Source of the DNA: Pseudomonas sp. S30
GTDB taxonomy: Bacteria; Pseudomonadota; Gammaproteobacteria; Pseudomonadales; Pseudomonadaceae
Assembly (NCBI RefSeq): GCF_016518545.1
Contig: NZ_JACVTO010000010.1
Coordinates: forward strand, 142,083-206,082
Length of the DNA stretch: 64,000 nt
Direction: 5' to 3'
The notes under the pieces were generated by a model. The model saw only the letters and a program-made list of their open reading frames with translations, had not been told where the DNA came from and searched no databases. This document shows, in pieces, positions 17,698 through 26,146 of this stretch. Positions within the stretch are counted from its first letter, which is position 1, and each line of letters opens with the position of its first letter. The position numbers were made by a program, and so were the translations under genes.

Positions 17698-18119
17698 CGC
17701 GGGACAAGGCCGTGGGCAGTCCAGGCCAGGCCAGCGGCGGGGTGCGCTACCTGCGCCAGAAGTTGCTGGTGCTGCTGGGGCTGTGCCTGATTCCGGGCAT
17801 GGGGGCGGCGTCCATGGCCTGGACCGGTCGTTCCTGGCTGCCGCTGGCGTTGTATCCGCTGGCCAGCCTGGGGTGCCTGCTGTTGTACTGGCAGGACAAG
17901 CGCCAGGCTCGCGCACAGGCCTGGCGCACGCCGGAAAAGGTGCTGCATGTCGCCGAGCTGGTCGGCGGCTGGCCCGGCGCGCTGCTGGCCCAGCAACTGT
18001 TTCGCCACAAGACCCGGAAGGTCGCCTACCAGGTGGTGTTCTGGCTCATCGTCGTGCTGCACCAGGCATTCTGGATCTACTCCCTGTGGTTCAGCGGCTC
18101 GGCTGGCGCCTGGCACTGA
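17694..18119 (+). CDS. DUF1294 small membrane protein
   Basis: A 141-residue protein with three to four hydrophobic segments and the DUF1294 core: [38 protein letters not shown] followed by RHKTRK. Its ATG overlaps the uppP stop, so the two are co-translated. The family has no known function; many members carry an N-terminal cold-shock domain, absent here. It ends 21 bp from the converging YjbR gene. Confidence 0.85.
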   Translation: MTRDKAVGSPGQASGGVRYLRQKLLVLLGLCLIPGMGAASMAWTGRSWLPLALYPLASLGCLLLYWQDKRQARAQAWRTPEKVLHVAELVGGWPGALLAQQLFRHKTRKVAYQVVFWLIVVLHQAFWIYSLWFSGSAGAWH

Positions 18120-18140
18120 GCCCGCCCTGGCGTGTTCGCG

Positions 18141-18503
18141 TCAGTCGAGCAGCAGCCCCACCTGGAGCCGCTTGGGCAGGCGTCGCACCACCAGCTGGTG
18201 CGAGCGCCGCAGCAGTTCGCGCAGCTCATCCGCGGCCAGGGCGTAGGGCGGCTGCACGCTGATCCACCTGGCCCGAGCCAGGTAGGGTGCCGGCCGCACG
18301 CCGGGACGGTCGCAGTAGCCCAGAAACAGTAGGTCATCGACCTTGAACGAGAGCCCGGCGCCGGCCAGGTCCTGCACGGCGAACATCTTGCTGCCCGCCA
18401 CCGAGAACACCCGGATACCGCCCCATTTGTAGTCCTCCTGCGCCCCCGGCAGGCTCAGGCAGAAGGCTGCCGCCTGTTCGGCGCTCATCGCACGCTCAGA
18501 CAT
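18141..18503 (-). CDS. MmcQ/YjbR family protein
   Basis: A 120-residue cytosolic protein. Visible family features are FCLSLPGAQEDYKWGG, a KMFA segment, SFKVDD and, near the end, RWISVQPP followed by LLRRSHQLVVRRLPKR. The fold is CyaY-like and proposed to bind DNA; the role is unknown. GGAG lies six bases before the ATG. The gene overlaps the end of the LysR gene by 8 bp and is likely in the same transcript. Confidence 0.85.
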   Translation of the reverse strand: MSERAMSAEQAAAFCLSLPGAQEDYKWGGIRVFSVAGSKMFAVQDLAGAGLSFKVDDLLFLGYCDRPGVRPAPYLARARWISVQPPYALAADELRELLRRSHQLVVRRLPKRLQVGLLLD

Positions 18504-19398
18504 AACGCTCTCCACAGGCCTCGAACGAGGCCGCCAGATGATCGATCCATACCCGCACGGCGGGCAGGACGCCGCGTCGATGTGGGTAGACCGCCTGCAG
18601 ATAGCCCCCAGGCAGCGACCATTGCGGTAATAGCGGCACCAGTTCGCTGCGCGCCAGTTCGTCCTCGCAGTACATGCTCGGCAGCGCGGTGAAACCCAGT
18701 CCGGCGCAGGCCGAGGCCTTGCGCACGATGAAGTCGTCGATCGCCAGGCGCGGCTCCAGGGCGATCTCCTGTACCTGGCCGCCGGGGCCGAGCAGACGAA
18801 AATGCACCAGCCGGTCCGCTTCGGCCGCTCCCAGCACCGGTAGACCCTGCAACTGCGACGGGTGCTCCAGGCCCTCGGCGAAACCGGGGGCGGCCACCAG
18901 GTGCATGCGTGCCTGACGCAAGCGGCGGGTGGCCAGGGCAGGGTCCTCGTCGCCCAGATCGCGTACGCGCAAGGCCACGTCGATGCCTTCGGCGATCAGG
19001 TCGACGCGGCGATTGACCAGCACCATGTCCAGTTGCACCTGCGGGTACTGGGTGAGGAAGCGGTTGATCACCGGCGGCAGGAAAGCGTGGGCCAGCGCCA
19101 CCGGCGAGGACACCCGCAAGCGCCCGCGCGGCTCGCTGCTCATGCTGGCCACGGCCTCGTCGGCCATCTCGGCTTCGAGCAGCATCGCCTGGCAATGATG
19201 CAGGTAGCGCTCGCCGACGGCGGTCAGCTTCAGTTGCCGGGTGGTGCGCTGCAACAGGCGTGTGCCCAGGCGCGCCTCGAGCTCGGCGATGCGCCGCGAC
19301 AGGCGCGATTTGGGAATGCCCAGCTGCCGGCCGGCAGCGGCGAATCCGCCGGCTTCGACCACGCGGGCGAAATAGAACAGGTCGTTGAGGTCTTGCAT
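18496..19398 (-). CDS. LysR-family transcriptional regulator
   Basis: A 300-residue regulator. The N-terminal helix-turn-helix (LNDLFYFARVVEAGGFAAAGRQLGIPKSRLSRRIAELE) is followed by the substrate-binding domain (RGRLRVSSPVALAHAFLPPVINRFL). It belongs to the PP_2868/azoreductase-linked style of LysR proteins. In related pseudomonads a LysR gene of this type commonly neighbours azoR; here about 4.3 kb of metal-transport genes lies between them. The effector is unknown; quinones or aromatic electrophiles would be a reasonable guess. Confidence 0.85.
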   Translation of the reverse strand: MQDLNDLFYFARVVEAGGFAAAGRQLGIPKSRLSRRIAELEARLGTRLLQRTTRQLKLTAVGERYLHHCQAMLLEAEMADEAVASMSSEPRGRLRVSSPVALAHAFLPPVINRFLTQYPQVQLDMVLVNRRVDLIAEGIDVALRVRDLGDEDPALATRRLRQARMHLVAAPGFAEGLEHPSQLQGLPVLGAAEADRLVHFRLLGPGGQVQEIALEPRLAIDDFIVRKASACAGLGFTALPSMYCEDELARSELVPLLPQWSLPGGYLQAVYPHRRGVLPAVRVWIDHLAASFEACGERYV

Positions 19399-19626
19399 CT
19401 GCGCGGGTCGATCTTTCCTGGCTGGATACTGGATACGACTGACGCAATGGGCTGTTAGCGGGGCGTCAGCGGCTCGCTTACACCTGCACTGTACAAAAGC
19501 TTGTGTAGGAATCCCACGTTCGTCGCGCCGGACCGGGTCGCCTCAGGCGCTGTGTTGCTGCCTGTGCGTCGACAGGCGAGGGGCAGATGAAAAATCGGTC
19601 ATGTTCACGCTTTCAATTTTACATTA

Positions 19627-19641
19627 CGTTATATTGTATCA
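19627..19641. promoter_or_regulatory. Zur-box-like operator
   Basis: CGTTATATTGTATCA matches the gamma-proteobacterial Zur consensus TGTTATANTATAACA at 12 of the 14 fixed positions. It lies in an AT-rich patch 27 bp ahead of the 39-aa gene that opens the metal-ABC/amidase operon, where a bound repressor would block transcription. Zinc-replete repression is inferred from this and from the operon's contents. Confidence 0.6.
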
Positions 19642-19668
19642 ATTACGACTTTCGAAGTGATGTTGTCC

Positions 19669-19788
19669 ATGTCTGAAAACTCGTTCAATTCGCTCCTGGC
19701 CACGTCGGCGTGGCTGCGCCTGGTGGGCGTGGCGCTGCTGCTCGTTCCGCTGTGGGTGGCGATCGGATGGGCGGTATCCCTGCCATGA
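19669..19788 (+). CDS. 39-residue single-span membrane peptide
   Basis: A very short frame beginning MSENSFNSLLATSAWLRL and continuing with a clear membrane helix (LVGVALLLVPLWVAIGWAVSLP). Its TGA overlaps the ATG of the ABC ATPase gene (ATGA), and GAAGTGA lies upstream. The coupling, codon use and position directly after the Zur-like operator argue that it is a real first gene of the operon rather than leader noise. It might stabilise or regulate the transporter. I do not recognise a named family. Confidence 0.65.
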   Translation: MSENSFNSLLATSAWLRLVGVALLLVPLWVAIGWAVSLP

Positions 19789-20525
19789 AGGGTGCGGCGA
19801 TTTCCCTGCACGATCTGTCGGTCCACTATGGCGACTCACCCGCGCTGGTCGGGGTGACGGGCAGGTTCGAGCCTGGCAGCCTGACCGCGATCGCCGGGCC
19901 CAACGGCGCAGGCAAGTCGACGCTGCTCAAGGCGTTGATGGGCGAGGTCGGCGCTTCGGGTCGGGTCGAGCTGGGCAGTGTGCGCAGGGCCGACATCGGC
20001 TACCTGCCCCAGGCCTCGGCGATCGACCGCAGCTTTCCCATCAGCGTCGCCGACGTGGTGTGCCTGGGCGCCTGGAAACGCATGGGCGTGCTGGGCGGGC
20101 TGTCCGCGGCGATGATCGAGGCCGTGCACCATGCCCTGCACGAGGTCGGCCTGGCCGGGATGCAGGGCCGTCCGATCGGGGCCTTGTCCGTGGGCCAGTT
20201 CCAGCGGGTACTGTTCGCCCGGCTGCTGGTCCAGAATGCCCAGGTCATCGTGCTCGACGAACCGTTCACGGCGCTCGACTCGCGCACGGTGGACGATCTG
20301 ACCCAGGTCATCGAGACGTGGCACCGTGCAGGTCGTACGGTCATCGCGGTGCTGCACGACCTGGAGCAGATCCACGCGCTGTTTCCCCAGACCCTGTTGC
20401 TCGCCCACCGGGTGGTGGCCTGGGGGCCGACCCGGCAGGTGCTGACCGCGCAGAACCTGAACGAAGCCCGTGCGCTGGCACAGGACTGGAGCGCCTGCAC
20501 CGTCGGCGAGTGCCAGGCGTCATGA
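19785..20525 (+). CDS. Zinc/manganese-type ABC transporter, ATP-binding subunit
   Basis: A 246-residue ATPase with Walker A GPNGAGKST, the signature LSVGQFQRVLFARLL, Walker B VIVLDEPFTALD and the switch histidine in VLHDLEQI. The sequence groups with ZnuC/MntB/AztA-type metal importers. Coupled at its start to the small membrane peptide and at its end to the permease (both ATGA overlaps). With the next two genes it makes a complete importer, probably a second zinc uptake system besides ZnuABC. Confidence 0.9.
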   Translation: MKGAAISLHDLSVHYGDSPALVGVTGRFEPGSLTAIAGPNGAGKSTLLKALMGEVGASGRVELGSVRRADIGYLPQASAIDRSFPISVADVVCLGAWKRMGVLGGLSAAMIEAVHHALHEVGLAGMQGRPIGALSVGQFQRVLFARLLVQNAQVIVLDEPFTALDSRTVDDLTQVIETWHRAGRTVIAVLHDLEQIHALFPQTLLLAHRVVAWGPTRQVLTAQNLNEARALAQDWSACTVGECQAS

Positions 20526-21400
20526 GCCTCTGGGCAGTGCTCGTCGCGCCGTTCGTGGACTTCGGCTTCATGCGCCGCGCGCTGGTCGCCACGCTGGCGG
20601 TCGGGGCGAGCGCCGGCCCGGTCGGGGTGTTGCTGATGCTCAGGCGCATGAGCCTGGTGGGCGATGCCATGAGCCACGCGGTGCTGCCGGGGGCCGCGAT
20701 CGGTTTCGTCATCGCGGGGGGCTTGTCGTTGCCGGCCATGGGGCTGGGTGGCCTGGTCGCCGGCTTGAGCGTGGCGCTGCTGTCGGGCGTGGTCAGTCGC
20801 GTCACTTCGCTCAAGGAGGACGCCAGCTTCGCCAGTTTCTATCTCACGTCCCTGGCGTTGGGGGTGATGATCGTGTCGCTGCGCGGCTCGAACATCGACT
20901 TGCTGCACGTGCTGTTCGGCACCATTCTGGCGATCGATCACGCGGCGCTGTGGCTGGTGGGAGGGATCACTACGGTCACCCTGCTGGCGCTCGCGCTCAT
21001 CTACCGGCCGCTGATCGTGGAGTGCATCGACCCGGGGTTCCTGCGCGCCGTGGGCGGGCGAGGGACGCTGTATCACCTGGTGTTCCTGCTGTTGGTGGTG
21101 CTGAACCTGGTGGCCGGCTTCCAGACCCTGGGCACGCTCATGGCCGTGGGCATGATGATGCTGCCGGCGGCCGTGGCTCAATTGCTGTCCCGGCGACTGC
21201 CGGTGATGCTGCTGATCGCAGCCGCCAGCGCCGCCCTCTCCGGTTATGTGGGCTTGCTGGTGTCCTACCACCTGAGCGTCGCCTCCGGCCCCACCATCAT
21301 CCTGGTCAACAGTTCGCTCTACGTGCTCGCCCTGCTGTTCGGACCGCAGGGCGTGGCGTGGCGAGGGGTGCGCCCGGTTCTGCCCGTTCGACGACAATAA
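20522..21400 (+). CDS. Metal ABC transporter permease (ZnuB/AztB-like)
   Basis: A 292-residue inner-membrane protein with eight to nine hydrophobic segments of the ABC-3 family. Typical pieces are RRMSLVGDAMSHAVLPGAAIGF, LYHLVFLLLVVLNLVAGFQTLGTLMAVGMMMLPAAVA and a final SSLYVLALLFGP. Its ATG overlaps the ATPase stop. A separate gene for the binding protein follows 9 bp later. Metal selectivity cannot be read from the permease alone. Confidence 0.9.
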   Translation: MSLWAVLVAPFVDFGFMRRALVATLAVGASAGPVGVLLMLRRMSLVGDAMSHAVLPGAAIGFVIAGGLSLPAMGLGGLVAGLSVALLSGVVSRVTSLKEDASFASFYLTSLALGVMIVSLRGSNIDLLHVLFGTILAIDHAALWLVGGITTVTLLALALIYRPLIVECIDPGFLRAVGGRGTLYHLVFLLLVVLNLVAGFQTLGTLMAVGMMMLPAAVAQLLSRRLPVMLLIAAASAALSGYVGLLVSYHLSVASGPTIILVNSSLYVLALLFGPQGVAWRGVRPVLPVRRQ

Positions 21401-21409
21401 GGAGACAGT

Positions 21410-22303
21410 ATGCGACATGCTCGGTTCTTGCCCGTCCTGATCGGTGCCCTCGGTTGGCTGTGTTTCGCCTTGCCTGCGTCCGCGCGGCCCTTGCAGGTGG
21501 TCGCCAGCTTCACCGTGCTGGCCGACGTGGTGAAGAACGTCGGCGGCGAGCAGGTGAACGTCACCAGTCTCGTGCCGGCCAATGGCGATCCCCATGATTT
21601 CGAACCTTCGCCCAAGGATGCGCAGGCGTTGAAGAACGCGGACGTGACCTTCGTCAGCGGCCTGGGCCTGGAAAGCTGGTTCGAGAAGCTGGTGCGTGCA
21701 GCGGGCGCCGGCACGGCTGCGGTGGTGGTGTCCGACGGCCTCGACACCCACACCCTGAGCGAAGCGGGCAAGACCGTCACCGATCCTCATGTGTGGAACA
21801 GCGCGTCGAACGTCAAGCACTGGGTGATGCGCATCGAAACGGCCTTGAGCGCGGCGGATCCGGCCCAGGCGCCGACCTTCCACGCCAACGCTCAGCGTTA
21901 CCTGGCGCAGCTCGACGCCCTCAACCAACGTATTCACCGCCAATTCGCCCAGGTGCCGCCGGCACGACGCAAGGTGCTCACCAGCCACGATGCGTTCGGC
22001 TACTACGCCGCGGAGTATGGCGTGACCTTCCTGTCGCCACTGGGCCTGTCCACCGAGACCGAAGCCAGCGCCGCACAGGTAGCCTCGCTCATCGAACAGA
22101 TTCGCCAGGAGCACATCAAGGTGTATTTCATCGAGAACTCCAACGATGCGCGGCTCGTGCAGCAGATCGCCCGGGCCACCGGCGCGGTGGCCGGCGGGGC
22201 GCTGTACCCCGAATCGCTTTCCGATGAAAACGGACCGGTGCCGACCTACCTGAAAATGATGGACTACAACACCCGGTTGCTGGCCCAGGCCTTCGATCAC
22301 TGA
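21410..22303 (+). CDS. Periplasmic metal-binding protein (AztC/ZnuA cluster A-I)
   Basis: A 297-residue protein with a signal peptide ending near ALPASA. The metal ligands of this family are visible: His62 (GDPHDFEP), His126 (TDPHVW), His193 (TSHDAFGYY) and an acid around Asp272 (SDENG). The three-histidine set points to zinc more than manganese. The long His-rich loop of typical ZnuA is absent, which is the AztC/TroA pattern. AAGGAGA lies 6 bases ahead of the ATG. It feeds the permease encoded just upstream. Confidence 0.9.
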   Translation: MRHARFLPVLIGALGWLCFALPASARPLQVVASFTVLADVVKNVGGEQVNVTSLVPANGDPHDFEPSPKDAQALKNADVTFVSGLGLESWFEKLVRAAGAGTAAVVVSDGLDTHTLSEAGKTVTDPHVWNSASNVKHWVMRIETALSAADPAQAPTFHANAQRYLAQLDALNQRIHRQFAQVPPARRKVLTSHDAFGYYAAEYGVTFLSPLGLSTETEASAAQVASLIEQIRQEHIKVYFIENSNDARLVQQIARATGAVAGGALYPESLSDENGPVPTYLKMMDYNTRLLAQAFDH

Positions 22304-22331
22304 TCAGCGGTCCCGCGTTGGAGGGAACAAC

Positions 22332-23528
22332 GTGCAAAGACGCAGTGTGCTGAAATTCATCGTGGCCGGTCTGGCGTTGCCGGCTTCGATGACGGTCCAT
22401 GCCGCCCAGGCCGTGCGGCGGGTGAGCGTGGACAGGGCGGGGGGCGTCACCACCTTGGTGTTCGACTTCACAGGCCCGGTGCTGGCCAACAGCTTCAGCC
22501 TGGAGCGCCCGCCCAGGGTGGTGCTGGACCTGCCTCGAGCCGTGCTGCAGACCTCGTTGAGCGGGGTGGTGCTGGACGGCACGCCGGTCACCGGGATACG
22601 CAGCGGCATCACCCCCACGGGTGATCTGAGGATCGTCATGGACCTGGACAGGCCGGGCGTTCGCGCCGTGCTGCGCCCGACCCCACCGGGCGGCACCCGG
22701 CTCGAAGTGCAACTGGCCGACGCTTTGCCGGCGGTCGCGGCTGCCGGCGTGGTGCGTGTGCCGCCAGCGCGTGCCAGCGGCGGGGCGGGGCGAGACCTGC
22801 TGGTGGTGATCGACGCCGGGCATGGCGGCAAGGATCCCGGCGCGGTGGGTGCCAAGGGCGAGCAGGAGAAAATCGTCGCGTTGCAGATCGCCACCTTGCT
22901 GGCCCGGCGAGTGAACGCGCAGAAGGGCTACAAAGCCAAGCTGGTACGCACCTCCGATGTGTTCATTCCGTTGCGCAAGCGCGCACAAGTGGCGCAACGC
23001 CTGAACGCCGACCTGTTCGTGTCGGTGCACGCCGATGCTGCGCCCAGGCTGACCGCTTCCGGCGCCTCGGTCTTCGCCTTGTCCCAGGCCGGCGCCAGCT
23101 CGTCGATGGCACGCTGGCTGGCCGACCGGGAGAATGGCGCCGATGCGCTGGGGGGCGGCCTGCCCGTCGGGCTCGAGCAGAGCGACGCGATGGTCGCCGG
23201 TGTGCTGCTGGACATGTCGATGAATGCGACCATTTCCACCAGCCTGGACCTCGGCCATTCGGTACTGGCGCAACTGGGTGACGTGGCCAGCCTGCACCAG
23301 GCGAAGGTGGAGCAGGCGGGTTTTGCGGTGCTCAAGTCCGCAGCGGTACCGTCGATCCTGGTGGAAACCGGGTTCATCTCCAATGTTGGGGATTGTCGGC
23401 GCCTGCACGACACGCGCCATCAGCGCCGGATCGCCGAGGCGATCTTCGCCGGGGTGGATGACTACTTCCGTCGTCTGCCCCCGCCAGGCAGCCTGATCGC
23501 CGCGCGGGCGGCAGCCGACACCGCGTGA
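22332..23528 (+). CDS. Zinc-dependent N-acetylmuramoyl-L-alanine amidase
   Basis: A 398-residue exported enzyme starting with GTG (GGAGG about 8 bases upstream). The signal MQRRSVLKFIVAGLALPASM resembles a Tat leader (RRSVLKF), as in AmiA/AmiC. An AMIN domain (about 30-130) targets the septum. The Amidase_3 domain follows, with ligands in DAGHGGKDPGA, the acid in GEQEKI and the histidine in SVHAD; catalytic E in VETGFISN. It cuts the amide between MurNAc and the peptide in peptidoglycan. The link to metal import recalls P. aeruginosa, where an amiA paralogue belongs to the Zur-repressed set. Confidence 0.9.
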   Translation: MQRRSVLKFIVAGLALPASMTVHAAQAVRRVSVDRAGGVTTLVFDFTGPVLANSFSLERPPRVVLDLPRAVLQTSLSGVVLDGTPVTGIRSGITPTGDLRIVMDLDRPGVRAVLRPTPPGGTRLEVQLADALPAVAAAGVVRVPPARASGGAGRDLLVVIDAGHGGKDPGAVGAKGEQEKIVALQIATLLARRVNAQKGYKAKLVRTSDVFIPLRKRAQVAQRLNADLFVSVHADAAPRLTASGASVFALSQAGASSSMARWLADRENGADALGGGLPVGLEQSDAMVAGVLLDMSMNATISTSLDLGHSVLAQLGDVASLHQAKVEQAGFAVLKSAAVPSILVETGFISNVGDCRRLHDTRHQRRIAEAIFAGVDDYFRRLPPPGSLIAARAAADTA

Positions 23529-23716
23529 AGCCCTCGGCAGCGGCAGACACCGAGCAAAACGATGGGAGGTGCAGGATCGACGGCGTCCGGGGGTGTGGAT
23601 TGTCTCACCAGTAGGACGAACCAGCGCGCTTTCATCGCCTATTCACCTGTTGACGCGTTGTGTAGCATCCTCTGCATTGATCGCTCACGCGCGGTCGTCA
23701 TTCACAGGAGAATTGC

Positions 23717-24325
23717 ATGAAACTGCTGCACATCGACTCGAGCATCCTGGGCGACAACTCTGCCTCCCGTCAGTTGAGCCGCGAAGTGGTCGAAGCCTGG
23801 AAGGCCGCTGACCCGAGCGTGGAAGTGACCTACCGCGACCTCGCCGCCGATGCCTTCAGCCATTTCTCCGCCGCCACCTTGCTCGCCGCTGGCACCGCCG
23901 AGCAGGCGCGTGATGCCGCCCAGGCCCATGAAGCACGCCTGAGCGCCGAAACCCTGGCCGAGTTCCTGGCAGCCGACGCCGTGGTGATCGGCGCGCCGAT
24001 GTACAACTTCAGCGTTCCGACTCAGCTCAAGGCCTGGATCGACCGTGTCTGCGTCGCCGGCAAGACCTTCCGTTACACCGAAGCCGGTCCCGAAGGCCTG
24101 TGCGGCGGCAAGAAAGTGGTGCTGGTGTCCACTGCTGGCGGCGTGCACCAGGGTCAGCCGACCGGCGTGGGTCATGAAGAATTCCTCAAGGTGTTCCTTG
24201 GCTTCATCGGCATCACCGACCTGCAGATCGTGCGTGCCGAGGGCCTGGCCTATGGCCCCGAGCAACGCAGTTCGGCCATCGCCGCCGCTCAGGCGCAGAT
24301 CGCTCAGGCGCAGTTCGCGGCCTGA
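23717..24325 (+). CDS. azoR: FMN-dependent NADH:quinone oxidoreductase / azoreductase
   Basis: A 202-residue flavodoxin-fold enzyme, the normal length for AzoR. Features are [19 protein letters not shown] (FMN phosphate site), [20 protein letters not shown] and STAGGVH. It reduces azo bonds and quinones with NADH by two-electron steps, protecting against electrophilic quinones. AGGAG lies 6 bases ahead. The 188 bp upstream holds a TTGACG element but no clear -10. A strong terminator follows, so it is a single-gene unit. Confidence 0.93.
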   Translation: MKLLHIDSSILGDNSASRQLSREVVEAWKAADPSVEVTYRDLAADAFSHFSAATLLAAGTAEQARDAAQAHEARLSAETLAEFLAADAVVIGAPMYNFSVPTQLKAWIDRVCVAGKTFRYTEAGPEGLCGGKKVVLVSTAGGVHQGQPTGVGHEEFLKVFLGFIGITDLQIVRAEGLAYGPEQRSSAIAAAQAQIAQAQFAA

Positions 24326-24343
24326 TCCAGGCCGATGTGACTC

Positions 24344-24377
24344 GCCGGCTGTCGTTTCCCACGACAGCCGGCTTTTT
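24344..24377 (+). terminator. Rho-independent terminator after azoR
   Basis: GCCGGCTGTCG pairs perfectly with CGACAGCCGGC (extended by one T-A pair), with a five-base loop, and is followed by TTTTT. Confidence 0.93.
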
Positions 24378-24455
24378 CATGCAGTTTTCATCTGCCCGCG
24401 CCCAGCGGCTTCTATGCTTGGGTGACTCGTCCATGCGAAGGGAGCGTTGCGGGTC

Positions 24456-25490
24456 ATGAAAACGCGAGCCCTGCTGACCCTCATTCTGCTCGGCGGCCTG
24501 TTGACCCGCGCCGAGGCTGCCCCGTGGCAGGCCGGTTTGCACCGCCTGGCGCTCACCGATCCGGTCGATGCCCAGCCCATGCAGGCGCTGGTGTTCTATC
24601 CCAGCAGCGCGGCAGCCCGATCGACCCGTCTCGATGGCTACACCCTGCGCGTCGCCGACGAGGCGCCGGTGGCCATGGGGCAGTTCCCCTTGCTGGTAAT
24701 GTCCCATGGCAATACCGGCACGCCCGTGGCGCTGCACGACCTGGCCACCTCGCTGGCGCGCCAGGGGTTCGTCGTGGTGGCGGTCACCCATCCGGGCGAC
24801 AACCTGCGTGACCATAGCCGCCTGGGCACCCTCAGCAACCTCTACGGGCGTCCCCTGCAGGTCAGCGCGGCGATCAGCGCGGCGCGGGCCGACAGGCTGC
24901 TGAGCCCCTATCTCAATCCGGGCAAGGTCGGCGTGATCGGCTATTCGGCCGGTGGGGAGACCGCCTTGATCCTCTCCGGTGCTCGACCGGATCTGGACCG
25001 GTTGCGTAATTATTGCGTGGAACGGCCCATGGACGCCGATGCCTGCAAGACCCACGGCGTGCTGATCGCCGACCGCAGCGAACTGGCGCCCCAGGCTGAT
25101 GAGCGGGTGGGTGCGGTGATGCTCATGGCGCCGCTGGGCCTGCTGTTCGGTCGCCATGCCTTGGCCGGGGTGCAGGTCCCCGCACTGATCTACAGCGGTG
25201 ATCAGGACCAGTTGCTGGCGGTGGAGCGCAATGCCAGCGCGCTGGCGCGCAAGCTGCCGGTCACTCCCGATTATCGCCTGCTCGCCGGCGCTGGTCATTT
25301 CGTCTTCATGGCGCCGTGCGATGAGGAGCAGCGCCAACGGCTGGGGCCGCTGTGCAAGGACGGCGAGGGCGTCGACCGCCGCGAAGTGCACCGCAGCCTG
25401 CACAACGAAACCGCCGCCTTTTTCAGCCAGGCCCTGGGCGCGCCGGAGCCTGCCGAACGCTCGGCGGCGGTGCAGGACACCGAGCAGTAG
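24456..25490 (+). CDS. Exported alpha/beta hydrolase (dienelactone/PAF-AH-like)
   Basis: A 344-residue hydrolase with a signal peptide (MKTRALLTLILLGGLLTRAEA). The oxyanion region is VMSHGNTGT, the nucleophile motif GYSAGG, the acid probably in YSGDQDQLL and the histidine in GAGHFVF. Conserved AVTHPGDNLRDHS is typical of this PAF-acetylhydrolase-like group. The mature protein would act in the periplasm on short esters; the substrate is unknown. The ATG at 24456 is preferred to an upstream TTG because it opens directly into the signal peptide. Confidence 0.8.
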   Translation: MKTRALLTLILLGGLLTRAEAAPWQAGLHRLALTDPVDAQPMQALVFYPSSAAARSTRLDGYTLRVADEAPVAMGQFPLLVMSHGNTGTPVALHDLATSLARQGFVVVAVTHPGDNLRDHSRLGTLSNLYGRPLQVSAAISAARADRLLSPYLNPGKVGVIGYSAGGETALILSGARPDLDRLRNYCVERPMDADACKTHGVLIADRSELAPQADERVGAVMLMAPLGLLFGRHALAGVQVPALIYSGDQDQLLAVERNASALARKLPVTPDYRLLAGAGHFVFMAPCDEEQRQRLGPLCKDGEGVDRREVHRSLHNETAAFFSQALGAPEPAERSAAVQDTEQ

Positions 25491-25561
25491 GGCGCCCAGC
25501 CCCTTGAACGCAGGCCTGAAGCGGGGTACCGTCCTTGCCCAGGTTCGCCAAGGAGCGCCCC

Positions 25562-25999
25562 GTGCAAGGCAAGGCTCGCAAGGTCGTTCAGGCCATTCTC
25601 TACGAAATCTTCGCGGTCGCCTGCGTGGCGCCTGCGCTGGCCCTGATGTTCGATGCCGGCATGGCCCACTCGACGCTGCTGTCGGTACTGATGTCCGGCA
25701 TCGCGCTTAGCTGGAACATGGGCTACAACTGGGCGTTCGAACGTTGGGAATCGCGCCAGGCGCGACGCGAGCGGACCTGGCTGCGGCGCTTGCTGCATGC
25801 CCTGGGTTTCGAAGGCGGGCTGGTGCTGTTGCTGTTGCCGCTGGTCGCCTACTGGCTGGAAATCAGCCTGTGGAGCGCGTTGCTCACCAACCTGGCGTTG
25901 TTCGTGTTCTTCTTCGTCTACGCCTTCGTGTTCCAGTGGGCTTTCGACAAAGTGTTCGATGTGCCGCTTTCGGCCCAGCAACCCGCAGCGCGCTGTTGA
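25562..25999 (+). CDS. PACE-family efflux transporter (AceI-like)
   Basis: A 145-residue protein with four membrane helices arranged as two bacterial transmembrane pair domains. PACE motifs are visible: a charged start (GKARKVVQAILYEI), SWNMGYNWAFERWE, RRLLHALGFEGGL and FVFFFVYAFVFQWAFDKVFD. Relatives export chlorhexidine, acriflavine and short diamines such as cadaverine. GTG at 25562 is taken as the start because AAGGAG lies 7 bases before it. It stands alone between the hydrolase and the ilvA leader. Confidence 0.88.
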   Translation: MQGKARKVVQAILYEIFAVACVAPALALMFDAGMAHSTLLSVLMSGIALSWNMGYNWAFERWESRQARRERTWLRRLLHALGFEGGLVLLLLPLVAYWLEISLWSALLTNLALFVFFFVYAFVFQWAFDKVFDVPLSAQQPAARC

Positions 26000-26033
26000 C
26001 TTCGTGGCAGCGACCGAGCTAAGTTTCCAACCC

Positions 26034-26105
26034 ATGAATACCTCCCTGCCAGCGCGCACCTTCGGCCTGATCATTATTACCGCCATCATCGGATTGGCGG
26101 GCTAG
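26034..26105 (+). CDS. ilvA leader peptide (attenuation)
   Basis: A 23-codon frame beginning MNTSLPARTFGL and ending with an isoleucine-rich run (IIITAIIGLAG), five Ile codons in seven, just before a terminator and the ilvA gene. Isoleucine is the end product of the pathway that IlvA opens. Ribosome stalling at scarce Ile-tRNA would leave GGCGGG (26096-26101) free; when the peptide is finished, the ribosome covers it. This is the classic arrangement of amino-acid attenuators (trpL, ilvL). Confidence 0.75.
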   Translation: MNTSLPARTFGLIIITAIIGLAG

Positions 26106-26146
26106 CGCGCACTGGCACCAAACCCGCCCTGGAGGCGGGTTTTTTC
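26096..26146 (+). promoter_or_regulatory. Attenuator: antiterminator and terminator ahead of ilvA
   Basis: GGCGGG occurs twice, at 26096-26101 (end of the leader peptide) and 26134-26139. CCCGCC at 26123-26128 can pair with either. Pairing with the second, in AACCCGCC-CTGGA-GGCGGGTT plus TTTTT, gives a Rho-independent terminator (26121-26146). Pairing with the first abolishes it. The competing structures are seen directly; regulation by isoleucine is inferred. Confidence 0.75.

Noticed and set aside
20000..22300. A 766-codon open frame on the minus strand opposite the metal ABC genes
   Set aside because: Its sequence is low-complexity (H/Q/R/G-rich), has no ribosome site and mirrors clearly functional genes on the plus strand; long antisense frames are expected in GC-rich DNA.
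23640..23716. Sigma-70 promoter of azoR using TTGACG
   Set aside because: No -10 box at a suitable distance could be identified.
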